Positions 35,886 to 44,460 are shown, counted from the stretch's first letter. The stretch is DNA of 53,472 nucleotides from Prevotella sp. UBA3776 (GCA_002369515.1 DFFM01000030.1:31579-85050); one strand, 5' to 3'. Notes: a model not told the origin generated them from the letters alone. Numbers and translations are program-made.

Positions 35886-38615
35886 GTTGTTTGTCACCTT
35901 GCAAAGGTACGAAAAATTTAGCTAATCACAACTTGTCGCCGACGAACTAAGGTCGGAAAGGAGTTGTTTGTCACCTTGCAAAGGTACGAAAAATTTAGCT
36001 AATCACAACAGCCGAAGGGGTGGGGGGCGGACCGCGGGGGTTGTTTGTCACCTTGCAAAGGTACGAAAAATTTAGCTAATCACAACAGACCGCCCGAGAC
36101 GTGTCGCCACCGCTTGGTTGTTTGTCACCTTGCAAAGGTACGAAAAATTTAGCTAATCACAACGGAAATCAGCACGTTATCGGGCTTGGCCGTGTTGTTT
36201 GTCACCTTGCAAAGGTACGAAAAATTTAGCTAATCACAACCATAATCGTCGTTATGATGATTTCTGTATGTTGTTTGTCACCTTGCAAAGGTACGAAAAA
36301 TTTAGCTAATCACAACACAACGTAAAGAGCCGTGAAGACATCGAGCGTTGTTTGTCACCTTGCAAAGGTACGAAAAATTTAGCTAATCACAACTTATATT
36401 GGGTTTGACATTTGTTCTACTTGGTTGTTTGTCACCTTGCAAAGGTACGAAAAATTTAGCTAATCACAACAACGGCTGGCGGGCTCTGCCGAGCAGGCCA
36501 GTTGTTTGTCACCTTGCAAAGGTACGAAAAATTTAGCTAATCACAACAGCGGTGTGGCCTCGTTCATCAGATCGGTGGTTGTTTGTCACCTTGCAAAGGT
36601 ACGAAAAATTTAGCTAATCACAACATAGTAATCCTTATTATGATTACCCAGACGTTGTTTGTCACCTTGCAAAGGTACGAAAAATTTAGCTAATCACAAC
36701 CATGTGAAGCCTTCACTTCGTCCATCGTTGGTTGTTTGTCACCTTGCAAAGGTACGAAAAATTTAGCTAATCACAACGACTTGAGGGTATTCCTGCTACT
36801 GAGTTGGGTTGTTTGTCACCTTGCAAAGGTACGAAAAATTTAGCTAATCACAACGATGCGCTTCTCACGGCTTCGTTTCACGGGTTGTTTGTCACCTTGC
36901 AAAGGTACGAAAAATTTAGCTAATCACAACTTACTTACGAGTGCAAAGATATAATTTAAGTTGTTTGTCACCTTGCAAAGGTACGAAAAATTTAGCTAAT
37001 CACAACCGTCGATGTCGGCACTTATAACGCTTTCTGGTTGTTTGTCACCTTGCAAAGGTACGAAAAATTTAGCTAATCACAACAGATGGTAATGAGAATG
37101 AAACAGAAGTTGAGTTGTTTGTCACCTTGCAAAGGTACGAAAAATTTAGCTAATCACAACATTAAACATATTATCCACAGTAGAATGCGTGTTGTTTGTC
37201 ACCTTGCAAAGGTACGAAAAATTTAGCTAATCACAACCAATGTAATTATTAAGTCAGATTGGAATGAGTTGTTTGTCACCTTGCAAAGGTACGAAAAATT
37301 TAGCTAATCACAACGCAAGTTGCCTTTTGCCTGCTTGCCATAGGTTGTTTGTCACCTTGCAAAGGTACGAAAAATTTAGCTAATCACAACGCCGCTTCAG
37401 GTCTTGCCACCATGCTGAGCGTTGTTTGTCACCTTGCAAAGGTACGAAAAATTTAGCTAATCACAACGGGTTTCGCTTGCGCTGGACTTCACGCTCCGTT
37501 GTTTGTCACCTTGCAAAGGTACGAAAAATTTAGCTAATCACAACTGCTTCGGGCGTTTCTTCCGATACACGGCGGTTGTTTGTCACCTTGCAAAGGTACG
37601 AAAAATTTAGCTAATCACAACCAAGCGGCCTTGCAATAACATGAAAAATAAGTTGTTTGTCACCTTGCAAAGGTACGAAAAATTTAGCTAATCACAACAT
37701 AAGCAGATGCGCCTGTACTGGCCCAAAAGTTGTTTGTCACCTTGCAAAGGTACGAAAAATTTAGCTAATCACAACCGTAACTTCTTGATAATGTTGGCTG
37801 TTTGGTTGTTTGTCACCTTGCAAAGGTACGAAAAATTTAGCTAATCACAACTTGTAACTGCCTAAACTGGCAGATTTGTTTGTTGTTTGTCACCTTGCAA
37901 AGGTACGAAAAATTTAGCTAATCACAACATGAAAACTCCACGCGCCACACGTCCGCACGTTGTTTGTCACCTTGCAAAGGTACGAAAAATTTAGCTAATC
38001 ACAACGATGTGGTCAAAATGCCGCTCTTTCAACAGTTGTTTGTCACCTTGCAAAGGTACGAAAAATTTAGCTAATCACAACTCAATATGTTTCAATTTCA
38101 TGTTTATAAAGTTGTTTGTCACCTTGCAAAGGTACGAAAAATTTAGCTAATCACAACGGGTGAAGTGCTCATCCATGATGTCCTTCGGTTGTTTGTCACC
38201 TTGCAAAGGTACGAAAAATTTAGCTAATCACAACCAAGGTGCTTTTGCTGATGTTGAAGAAACTGTTGTTTGTCACCTTGCAAAGGTACGAAAAATTTAG
38301 CTAATCACAACCGCCATGTCTGCCTTAACCTTATAATAGTGTTGTTTGTCACCTTGCAAAGGTACGAAAAATTTAGCTAATCACAACATCCATTCCTGAA
38401 GTCCTACCGCGTGTTCAGTTGTTTGTCACCTTGCAAAGGTACGAAAAATTTAGCTAATCACAACCGGCAAGCTCCTTCTCACCGAGATAGGGAGTTGTTT
38501 GTCACCTTGCAAAGGTACGAAAAATTTAGCTAATCACAACCACTTTGATAGCCTTGCGCCGAAAGCGTGGGTTGTTTGTCACCTTGCAAAGGTACGAAAA
38601 ATAGCTAATCAAAAC
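35886..38615 (-). CRISPR. CRISPR array, 36 repeats and 35 spacers, crRNAs on the minus strand
   Basis: A 47-bp repeat recurs with spacers of 30 bp (25 spacers) or 29 bp (10 spacers). The first repeat is 35886-35932 and the last 38571-38615. On the plus strand it begins GTTGTTTGTCACC and ends TAGCTAATCACAAC. The 35 repeats before the last look identical. The last is 45 nt, with a TT deletion and one C-to-A change. The crRNA sense is the minus strand (repeat starting GTTGTGATTAGC), because the tracrRNA anti-repeat pairs with that sequence. Spacers vary widely in base composition, as expected for foreign origins. No spacer is duplicated. Confidence 0.98.
35886..38615 (-). promoter_or_regulatory. 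Promoter embedded in every CRISPR repeat
   Basis: Read in the crRNA sense, repeat nt 1-4 are GTTG and nt 24-31 are TACCTTTG, separated by 19 nt: the Bacteroidetes -33/-7 arrangement seen elsewhere in this window. Transcription would start near nt 36, giving a short repeat tail, the spacer and the next repeat. In the last repeat (38571-38615) the TT deletion shortens the spacing to 17. Confidence 0.55.
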
Positions 38616-38662
38616 CGCCCCCTAAGAGGTTTATTCGTTGTTGAAAGGATGTTTCATAAGGG

Positions 38663-38735
38663 AAAGCGGGAAAGCTGGAAAAACCAAGAAAGAGCGAAAT
38701 GGTTCTTCTCTGTTTTTTCCGGCTTCCCCGCTTTT
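38663..38735. repeat. Long imperfect stem-loop between array and tnaA
   Basis: The segment from AAAGCGGGAAAGC (38663) pairs with the segment ending GCTTCCCCGCTTT (near 38734) with two imperfect pairs. It lies downstream of tnaA and may end its mRNA, though no clear T-tract follows on the minus strand. Confidence 0.4.
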
Positions 38736-38766
38736 GTTAGATGTCCGCGTAGCTACGGCGGTGTGC

Positions 38767-40140
38767 CTACAGGCGTTTCAGCTGCACAGTAAAGTGGCGC
38801 ATGAGGGGGGCTTCCCACTCGATGGCCACGCCACGAGTGATGCTTTCGCGGCGGTCATAGACGTTTTTCAGTGCGGCGGCAATCACTCTGATGTGGTTGT
38901 CGGTATAGACGCGGCGGGCGATGCAGAGGCGCAGCAGGTCGAGCCCGCCGAAACGGTTTTCGCGTGTCACGGGGTCGCGGTCGGCCAGCATGTATCCTAT
39001 CTCGCAGCCGCGTATGCCTGCCTCGAGATAGAGCTCGCAGGTGAGCGTCTGTGCGGGAAATTCCTCTTTGGGCACATGGGTGAGCACACGGTCGGCGTCC
39101 ACGAAGATGGCGTGGCCGCCAGCGGGGCGCTGATAGGGAATGCCATACTCATCGAGCAGGCTGGCCAGAAAAGCCACCTGATGGATGCGTGTGTGCAGCA
39201 TGTCGAACTCGGTGTTCTCGTCCAGGCCCTGTGCCAGGGCGTTCAGGTCGCGGCCGCTCATGCCGCCGTAGGTGACGTAGCCCTCAAATGGGATGCAGAA
39301 CAACTTGGCGCCTTCGAACCACTCCTTGTTGTTGGTGGCAATGAATCCGCCCATGTTCACCAGTCCGTCCTTCTTGGCCGACATGGTCATCGCATCCACG
39401 TGGGAGTACATCTCGCGGGTGATTTCCTTGATGGTCTTGTCTGCGTAGCCCTCTTCGCGCGTCTTGATGAAATATGCGTTTTCGGCAAAGCGGGCCGAGT
39501 CCATCACTACGGGCACTCCGTATTTGTGGCACAGCTCGCAGGTTTCGCGTATGTTCTTCATGCTGACGGGCTGTCCGCCCACGGTGTTGTTGGTCACGGT
39601 GAGCACCATGAAGGGCACGTTGCCTTTGTTCTCGGTCAGCACTCGCTCCAGTTTCTCCAGTCCCACGTTGCCTTTGAAGGGCACTTCCAGCTGGGTGTTG
39701 TGTGCCTCGTCGCAAGTAACGTCGATGGCTTTGGCTTTTCGGCTCTCGATGTGGCCTTTGGTGGTGTCGAAGTGGGCGTTGCCGGGTATCACTTGGCCTT
39801 CCTTCACCAAGTAGGAGAACAGCACGTTCTCGGCGGCGCGTCCCTGATGGGTGGGAATGACATACTTCATGCCAAACAGCCGCTGCACCACGGCCTCGAA
39901 TTTATAGAACGAGGTGGCTCCGGCGTAGCTCTCGTCGCCCAGCATCATCTCGGCCCACTGACGGTCGCTCATGGCTCCTGTGCCCGAGTCGGTCAGACAG
40001 TCGATGTAAACCTGTTCTGCTTTCAGTTGAAACACGTTGTAGTGGGCTTCTTTGAGCCACTGTTCGCGCTCCTCGCGCGTACTTTTGCGGATGGGTTCAA
40101 CCATCTTGATTTTCCACGATTCTGCAAATGGTAATTCCAT
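38767..40140 (-). CDS. tnaA: Tryptophanase (tryptophan indole-lyase)
   Basis: A 457-aa PLP enzyme that splits tryptophan into indole, pyruvate and ammonia. The start MELPFAESWKIKMVEPIRKS is characteristic. Further motifs are TDSGTGAMSDRQWAEMM, PTHQGRAAENVLF, DSARFAENAYFIK and the PLP-lysine segment TMSAKKDGLVNMGG (probably Lys257). The related tyrosine phenol-lyase has MERG where this protein has CEIG after GIRG, which favours tryptophanase. The ATG at 40140 gives the canonical N-terminus; an open frame extends upstream into the leader. A promoter lies about 240 bp upstream, leaving a long regulatory leader. Confidence 0.9.
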   Translation of the reverse strand: MELPFAESWKIKMVEPIRKSTREEREQWLKEAHYNVFQLKAEQVYIDCLTDSGTGAMSDRQWAEMMLGDESYAGATSFYKFEAVVQRLFGMKYVIPTHQGRAAENVLFSYLVKEGQVIPGNAHFDTTKGHIESRKAKAIDVTCDEAHNTQLEVPFKGNVGLEKLERVLTENKGNVPFMVLTVTNNTVGGQPVSMKNIRETCELCHKYGVPVVMDSARFAENAYFIKTREEGYADKTIKEITREMYSHVDAMTMSAKKDGLVNMGGFIATNNKEWFEGAKLFCIPFEGYVTYGGMSGRDLNALAQGLDENTEFDMLHTRIHQVAFLASLLDEYGIPYQRPAGGHAIFVDADRVLTHVPKEEFPAQTLTCELYLEAGIRGCEIGYMLADRDPVTRENRFGGLDLLRLCIARRVYTDNHIRVIAAALKNVYDRRESITRGVAIEWEAPLMRHFTVQLKRL

Positions 40141-40381
40141 AGTAACTTTTACTGTATTACGCTTGATGATTAATCTGATTGTTGGGGTTAATAAGGTTTG
40201 GTTGTTTTGTGGATTGGCCACGGGGCGCAGCCACAGCACATTGCACAATGTTCAATGCGCAATGGCCACTGTTCAACGTCTGATTGTTGAAAAATGGTCA
40301 AGTTCCTTAATGTTGATGTATCTGTTCGATACAATAGGTTTTGCGTTCATTATGTTTTTCGTAGCGATTGTTTTCAGTGTG
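40141..40381 (-). promoter_or_regulatory. Long leader of tnaA with a small open frame and hairpin
   Basis: About 235 nt of 5' leader. It contains a 25-codon open frame (ATG at 40350, stop at 40273-40275; peptide begins MNAKPIVSNRYINIKELDHF) and, closer to tnaA, a stem of CATTGCGCA with TGTGCAATG. E. coli tna is controlled through the TnaC leader peptide, but this peptide has no Trp, so any control would work differently. Confidence 0.35.
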
Positions 40382-40413
40382 CAAAAGTAATCATATTTTG
40401 CGAATCAAGCAAA
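40382..40413 (-). promoter_or_regulatory. tnaA promoter
   Basis: TTTG (40410-40413), 20 nt and TACTTTTG (40382-40389) on the minus strand. It directly adjoins the terminator of the upstream gene. Confidence 0.65.
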
Positions 40414-40476
40414 AAAAACAAAGAAAAAAACAGGCGGATGAGACTTTCTCAGCGTCTCTCTGCCTGTTTTCTTTGT
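40414..40476 (-). terminator. Terminator of the carbohydrate-binding protein operon
   Basis: GCCTGTTTTCTTTGT (40462-40476) pairs with the ACAAAG...CAGGC segment near 40419-40434, with an inner GAGAC/GTCTC stem. On the minus strand a T-rich tract follows. Confidence 0.65.
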
Positions 40477-40494
40477 CCTGGTAGCCTGAACGTT

Positions 40495-40541
40495 CTGATA
40501 ATCTGAATAATCAGAATAGTCAGAATAATCTGAATAATCAG
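40495..40541. repeat. Five imperfect 9-bp tandem repeats
   Basis: Units of the type TGAATAATC / AGAATAATC repeat about five times just after the carbohydrate-binding protein gene. It is non-coding. Confidence 0.55.
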
Positions 40542-40571
40542 ACGAATTGTCTGTTTGTCTTCTTCTCTCTG

Positions 40572-42053
40572 TCAGGGATTCGATACGAGCACGTATGCGT
40601 TCGAGCAGCTGAATCCCGTGGGCAGCGCGAAGTCGTAGGTCGTCTCGCCGATGGTGACCGTCTGGCTTGCGGCAAACGAGCCTGTGGTGGCGGTGTAGGC
40701 CTGCGAACCCGTGGAAGGAACCACGTTCTTGCCTCCGATGCCCACCACGGTGGCGCCGTTGATGGTAAACAGGAAGTCCGTCTTGAATGTCGTGGCCTTG
40801 GGGGCGGCCACGGCCACATACACCTTTCCACCCGTGATGCTGATGTTTCCGTCCGACTTCATTCCCTGCGGCTTTGCGTCGTAGGTGCTGTCATATTTGT
40901 ATCGTTCGCCCATGGTGACGATGGTGGTTTTTCCGCCACTGATGGTTACGTTGCCCGTAGCGTTGAGGCCGCGCCCGCCGTTGCCGTCGTTGGTGAGCGT
41001 CAGTGTGCCGTCGGTCATCACGAAGTTGCCGTCGGTCTTCAGTGCCGACGAACTCGACATGTCGCTCAGTGCGGTGTCGAACACCGATGCTCCGCTGGCC
41101 TTGGCCGTCACGGTGCCGCCGTTGATGGTGATGTGGCTTTCGGCCTTGATGGCCTTGCCCGTGGTGGAGGCGCCGTTGGCGTCAACGCCCGTCGAGTAGG
41201 CGCTGATGGAGCCGTTGTTCACCACCATCTGGCCGTTCAGCTCGTGGGTCGATTTTGCCTTTTTGCCCACGTCGATGCCGTCGCCCTGCGACGTGATGTT
41301 GATGGTGCCGCCGTCCATCTGGAAAAACTCGTTCACGTGCATGCCGTCGTTCACTGCGCCGGTGATGTTCATCGTTCCGCCCTGCATCAGGGTGTATTCG
41401 TCTGAGCAGTAGGCGTGGCGCGCCGTCCCGCTGAGGGTGAGCTGTCCGTCACCGCTGATGATGGCGTGTCCGTTGATGTAGAGGCAGGCCGGCTGAGTGC
41501 CTTCGGCGCCGTCGGCCAGCAGGCTGTTGCCCACCAGGGTGAACTCTATCTGCTTGCCGTCCTCAATGCGTATGGCCGCGCTGTCAGGGCTGGCCAGGGT
41601 CAGGTTGTCGATCACCACCTTGGCGTTGGCTTCCCCGTCCATGTAGAACGAGCCCTGCTGGCTGTTGCCCGTCAGGGTGTAGGTGATGGGGTCGGTGATA
41701 TTGCTGTTGGCTAGGATGCGCACGTTGGCTCCCTTGATGGTGATGGAGAGGTCGGCTGCCAAATTGCCAGCCACCAGCACCTTGGCCTCGCCGCCGTCGA
41801 AACTAACGTTCACCGTGTTGTCCGCAACGTTCTGTTCGTCGTCAACGGTGATGCTGCTGATGTCGTTGATGTTGTAGGTGCGCCCCAAGATGGTGAGTGT
41901 CTCGCCGGCGTCGAAGGTCATCTCGCCCACTTGGGCCTTGGCGTAGGCGAACGAAATGTTGCCCGTGTTCACGCTTACGGTTTGTCCGACGGCCTGGCCT
42001 GCCAGACAAAAGCTGGCCGCAAGGGCGCAGCAAATGTTTGAGATGCGTTTCAT
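40572..42053 (-). CDS. Carbohydrate-binding beta-helix protein (Cthe_2159-like)
   Basis: A 493-aa exported protein (signal peptide ending GQAVGQ). The body is a series of short repeats with the pattern [ILV]-x-[IL]-x-G-G-x: GNNxxxISGDGQLTLSG, LMQGGTMNITG, FQMDGGTINITSQGDGIDV, ITINGGTVTAKA, FVMTDGTLTLTNDG, VTISGGKTTIV. Tandem strands of this kind build a right-handed parallel beta-helix, as in the calcium-dependent pectin-binding Cthe_2159 family. DGIDVGKKAK and DGMHVNEF carry the Asp residues likely to bind Ca2+. It overlaps the preceding small gene by 4 bp. It probably binds cell-surface or plant polysaccharide. Confidence 0.75.
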   Translation of the reverse strand: MKRISNICCALAASFCLAGQAVGQTVSVNTGNISFAYAKAQVGEMTFDAGETLTILGRTYNINDISSITVDDEQNVADNTVNVSFDGGEAKVLVAGNLAADLSITIKGANVRILANSNITDPITYTLTGNSQQGSFYMDGEANAKVVIDNLTLASPDSAAIRIEDGKQIEFTLVGNSLLADGAEGTQPACLYINGHAIISGDGQLTLSGTARHAYCSDEYTLMQGGTMNITGAVNDGMHVNEFFQMDGGTINITSQGDGIDVGKKAKSTHELNGQMVVNNGSISAYSTGVDANGASTTGKAIKAESHITINGGTVTAKASGASVFDTALSDMSSSSALKTDGNFVMTDGTLTLTNDGNGGRGLNATGNVTISGGKTTIVTMGERYKYDSTYDAKPQGMKSDGNISITGGKVYVAVAAPKATTFKTDFLFTINGATVVGIGGKNVVPSTGSQAYTATTGSFAASQTVTIGETTYDFALPTGFSCSNAYVLVSNP

Positions 42054-42493
42054 GGTACTAGAACTTTCTTCGTTTCGCCATTCTTCGTTTTCACCACATA
42101 GACGCCCTTGGGCAGTTGGCCGCCGGGCTGCCTCGTTGCTTGTCCGTTCAGCAGTTGTCCCTGCAGGTTATAGACGGCCGTGCTGCTGCCAGTTGTCGCG
42201 CCGTCGTCAATCGACTTGATGGCCGTCGAGGTAGCCGAGAAGTACATCGACTTCAGCTCGCTGAGCACCAGTGTGACCACTTCGCCCTCGGCGGGCGTTG
42301 CTATGAGTTGGCCGTCCTTGAAGGTGATGGTCAGTCCGTTGGACAGCACTTCGGTTTTCTCGCCGGTTGTTTTCTCAAAGTGCAGATAGCCCAGTTCGTC
42401 GGCTCGCATTTCGCTCAGGGTCATGCCTGCCACCAAGGCGACAGCCGCCATGCCCCCTCTCTTCAGATAATTGTTTCGCATTGTTTTTGGCAT
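42050..42493 (-). CDS. Small exported protein with sorting-domain-like C-terminus
   Basis: A 147-aa protein with a signal-like N-terminus (GGMAAVALVAGMTLSEMRA). The mid-part (LHFEKTTGEKTEVLSNGLTITFKDGQLIA) is beta-rich. The last 45 residues (AVYNLQGQLL, LPKGVYVVKTKNGETKKVLVP) match the form of type IX secretion-like C-terminal sorting domains. Translation is coupled to the beta-helix protein (ATGA overlap). Starts at 42493 or 42481 are both possible. Confidence 0.55.
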   Translation of the reverse strand: MPKTMRNNYLKRGGMAAVALVAGMTLSEMRADELGYLHFEKTTGEKTEVLSNGLTITFKDGQLIATPAEGEVVTLVLSELKSMYFSATSTAIKSIDDGATTGSSTAVYNLQGQLLNGQATRQPGGQLPKGVYVVKTKNGETKKVLVP

Positions 42494-42533
42494 TGTGTTG
42501 TTTCAGTTTTTTGTTTGCTCGCTTGGCGAGAAA

Positions 42534-42848
42534 CTATTTCAGCACATCTTTAATCTTCTTGATGATGCTGCTCTCCTGCAGACTTTCCATGCTCTCGCGC
42601 AGGAACTCTCCGGCGCGTTCGCCCTGTTCCTTCACAAACTCCTGAGCCTGCTGGGTGGTTTCGCTGCTGCGCAACTGCTCCACGGTGTCGGTGATTTTTT
42701 CTTTCATGGCCTTCACCGTTTCGTTCTGGCTGATGTTGTTCAGCACTTCCTCGGCAGTTTCCTTCAGTTCTTCGGCTGCCTTCTTCACATTCTCCTTGAC
42801 ATCGCCCATGGGGTCGGCTGTCTGTTGGTTTTTGTTCTCTTTTTCCAT
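42534..42848 (-). CDS. Small acidic helical (coiled-coil) protein
   Basis: A 104-aa hydrophilic protein made of heptad-like helices (VKENVKKAAEELKETAEEVLNNI, AMKEKITDTVEQLRSSE), with no signal peptide or membrane segment. It resembles YtxH/apolipoprotein-type stress or envelope-associated proteins in composition only. Function unknown. Confidence 0.6.
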   Translation of the reverse strand: MEKENKNQQTADPMGDVKENVKKAAEELKETAEEVLNNISQNETVKAMKEKITDTVEQLRSSETTQQAQEFVKEQGERAGEFLRESMESLQESSIIKKIKDVLK

Positions 42849-42891
42849 GTTTATGTTGGTTTTTGGGTTAGTTGTCTGTTTCTTTGGGGTG

Positions 42892-43560
42892 TCATTTCAG
42901 TAGTTTCCAAATCTTGTTCTCGTCAGCCTGCGGGAGCAGTGCCTTCAGGTGCGCCTGCATCCGCCCGAGCGACTCCTCCGGCGAGCGGTCGCACAGGCAG
43001 GCCTCGCGGCCGTAGAGCTGTTCGGGTGTGGTGAGCAGCGACCATCCCCAGCCATATTCGCGGTTGTGCTTGTCCAGCGGATAGACAAAGTTCTCGGTCA
43101 CGATGCGGCACCCCATTTGCAAACGGGTGATGTAAGCGTCAAACTTGCCCCGCATCTTCGGTCCGCTGAATCCGCAGGCCGCCCGCAGCTCGCGGGTGAT
43201 GAGACTGCCGCTCTCGCTCAGAGTGGCCAGGATGGCTTCTTCTATGGAGCCTTCGCTCGGGGTGGGGTAGGCCCATCGGCGGTAGTTGCAGAAGTCGGGC
43301 CACCAGTCCATGCTGACGAAACCCGCCTTGTGGTCGAAGAACTTGCCATAGACGCAATGGCCCTCGCTCACGATGGTGCCTTTCCATTTCCACAGAGGCC
43401 ATTCCCATCCGCCGTCGGGCAGCACCGTGTATCGGCAGTCGTCCGTCACCACATCGTCGGCCGAAAATCCCTCGATGCCGCTATAGAGCAGCGGCAGGAA
43501 TCCCCATTCGGCTATCAGCTCCATCAGTTGCGCGTCGGTATAGATTCCTCTCTTTCTCAT
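42892..43560 (-). CDS. Conserved protein, possibly AlkZ-related
   Basis: A 222-aa cytoplasmic protein, rich in Trp. The ATG at 43560 (MRKRGIYTDAQLMELIAEWGFLPLL) is used; the open frame upstream of it runs in another frame of the acetyltransferase gene and is not coding. The middle section (EEAILATLSESGSLITRELRAACG) looks like a winged helix-turn-helix. The flanking WWPDFCNYRRWAYP and CRIVTENFVYPLDKHNREYGW recall AlkZ/YcaQ-like proteins. A role in DNA repair is possible but unproven. It starts 5 bp after the acetyltransferase stop, so the two are cotranscribed. Confidence 0.55.
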   Translation of the reverse strand: MRKRGIYTDAQLMELIAEWGFLPLLYSGIEGFSADDVVTDDCRYTVLPDGGWEWPLWKWKGTIVSEGHCVYGKFFDHKAGFVSMDWWPDFCNYRRWAYPTPSEGSIEEAILATLSESGSLITRELRAACGFSGPKMRGKFDAYITRLQMGCRIVTENFVYPLDKHNREYGWGWSLLTTPEQLYGREACLCDRSPEESLGRMQAHLKALLPQADENKIWKLLK

Positions 43561-43565
43561 AGCCT

Positions 43566-44144
43566 TCACTCCTTCGCTCCGAGAGTCTCCTTCAACTCCT
43601 TGACAACCCTGCACGGATTGCCCACGGCCACCGAGTTCGAGGGAATGTCCTTGGTCACCACCGAACCGGCACCGATGGTCACGTTGTCGCCAATGGTCAC
43701 ACCGGGCAGAATGGTCACGCTGCCGCCAATCCACACGCTGTTGCCGATGGTTACGGGCAGTGCCCACTCCCGGCGCGTGTTGCGTTCCGTGGGGTCAGTG
43801 CTGTGGCAGGCCGTGTAGATGCTCACATTGGGCCCCACGAAACAGTCGTCGCCGATGGTGACAAACGCCTCGTCGAGCACGGTGAAGTTGAAGTTGGCGA
43901 AAAAACGTTTGCCAACCCTGATGTGCTTGCCATAGTCACAGTAGAACGGTTGGTTGATGAACACCCGGTCGTCGCCTGTGCTGCCCAACAGCGATTTCAA
44001 CATCAGCAGCCGTTTCTCGGTTTCCGACGGTCTGAGTTGGTTGTATTCGTGAATGATGTCCTTCACGGCGTTCAGCTCCTCCAGCAGTTGCGGGTCAACA
44101 GCCGAATAAATTTCGCCAGCCAGCATCTTCTCTTTCTCGGTCAT
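43566..44144 (-). CDS. Sugar O-acetyltransferase (maltose/galactoside acetyltransferase type)
   Basis: A 192-aa hexapeptide acetyltransferase. The N-terminal MTEKEKMLAGEIYSAVDPQL is the Mac domain of maltose/galactoside acetyltransferases. FYCDYGKHIRVGKRFFANFNFTVLDE leads into the beta-helix, with the catalytic His in YTACHSTDP. VWIGGSVTILPGVTIGDNVTIGAGSVVTKDIP and VAVGNPCRVV complete it. It is cytoplasmic, acetyl-CoA dependent and acts on a free sugar. A consensus promoter and a strong 5' leader hairpin lie upstream. Confidence 0.88.
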   Translation of the reverse strand: MTEKEKMLAGEIYSAVDPQLLEELNAVKDIIHEYNQLRPSETEKRLLMLKSLLGSTGDDRVFINQPFYCDYGKHIRVGKRFFANFNFTVLDEAFVTIGDDCFVGPNVSIYTACHSTDPTERNTRREWALPVTIGNSVWIGGSVTILPGVTIGDNVTIGAGSVVTKDIPSNSVAVGNPCRVVKELKETLGAKE

Positions 44145-44231
44145 GGTTCGTTGTCGTTATTGTGGACTTTTTTTTCTTCTTGCATTTGCCTTCTATAATA
44201 ACTAAAAGAAAGCTATTCATCTGTTTTGCAG

Positions 44232-44294
44232 TAGGAGGTGACGTGTCCCACGTCACGATCCTTGAATTTGTGACGTGAGACACGTCACCTCCTA
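44232..44294. repeat. 25-bp inverted repeat in the acetyltransferase leader
   Basis: The arms 44232-44256 and 44270-44294 pair with one mismatch around a 13-nt loop. Each arm is itself partly palindromic (GACGTG / CACGTC). It falls at the very 5' end of the predicted minus-strand transcript. Confidence 0.7.
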
Positions 44295-44305
44295 TTTGGA
44301 CACTG

Positions 44306-44336
44306 CAAAGATACTGCAAATGCAACAAACAACAAA
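44306..44336 (-). promoter_or_regulatory. Promoter of the acetyltransferase gene
   Basis: TTTG (44333-44336), 19 nt and TATCTTTG (44306-44313) on the minus strand. The start would lie near 44300, so the first 65 nt of the mRNA form the inverted repeat at 44232-44294. Confidence 0.65.
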
Positions 44337-44423
44337 GGAACTCGGGCGAAAACTGAGGGGCTTTTCTGTAAATTTGGTAAATAAAACCTCAAAATGTATA
44401 GGTGGCAAGCCACGGAATCTTCG

Positions 44424-44431
44424 TAATTTTG
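44424..44431 (+). promoter_or_regulatory. -7 box for the CMD-cupin gene
   Basis: TAATTTTG, 29 bp before the ATG at 44461. Confidence 0.5.
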
Positions 44432-44460
44432 CACACATCATTTATTAAAGTCAAACAACA

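Noticed and set aside
38638..40134. 498-codon open frame antisense to tnaA
   Set aside because: It mirrors tnaA codons, has a His/Val-rich composition typical of antisense frames in GC-rich genes, and tnaA itself is clear.
38767..40140. Tyrosine phenol-lyase instead of tryptophanase
   Set aside because: The GIRGCEIG segment and the overall N-terminus resemble tryptophanase; the phenol-lyase MERG signature is absent.
42892..43767. 291-codon version of the AlkZ-related protein
   Set aside because: The first 69 codons read the acetyltransferase gene in another frame; the ATG at 43560 fits the operon spacing.
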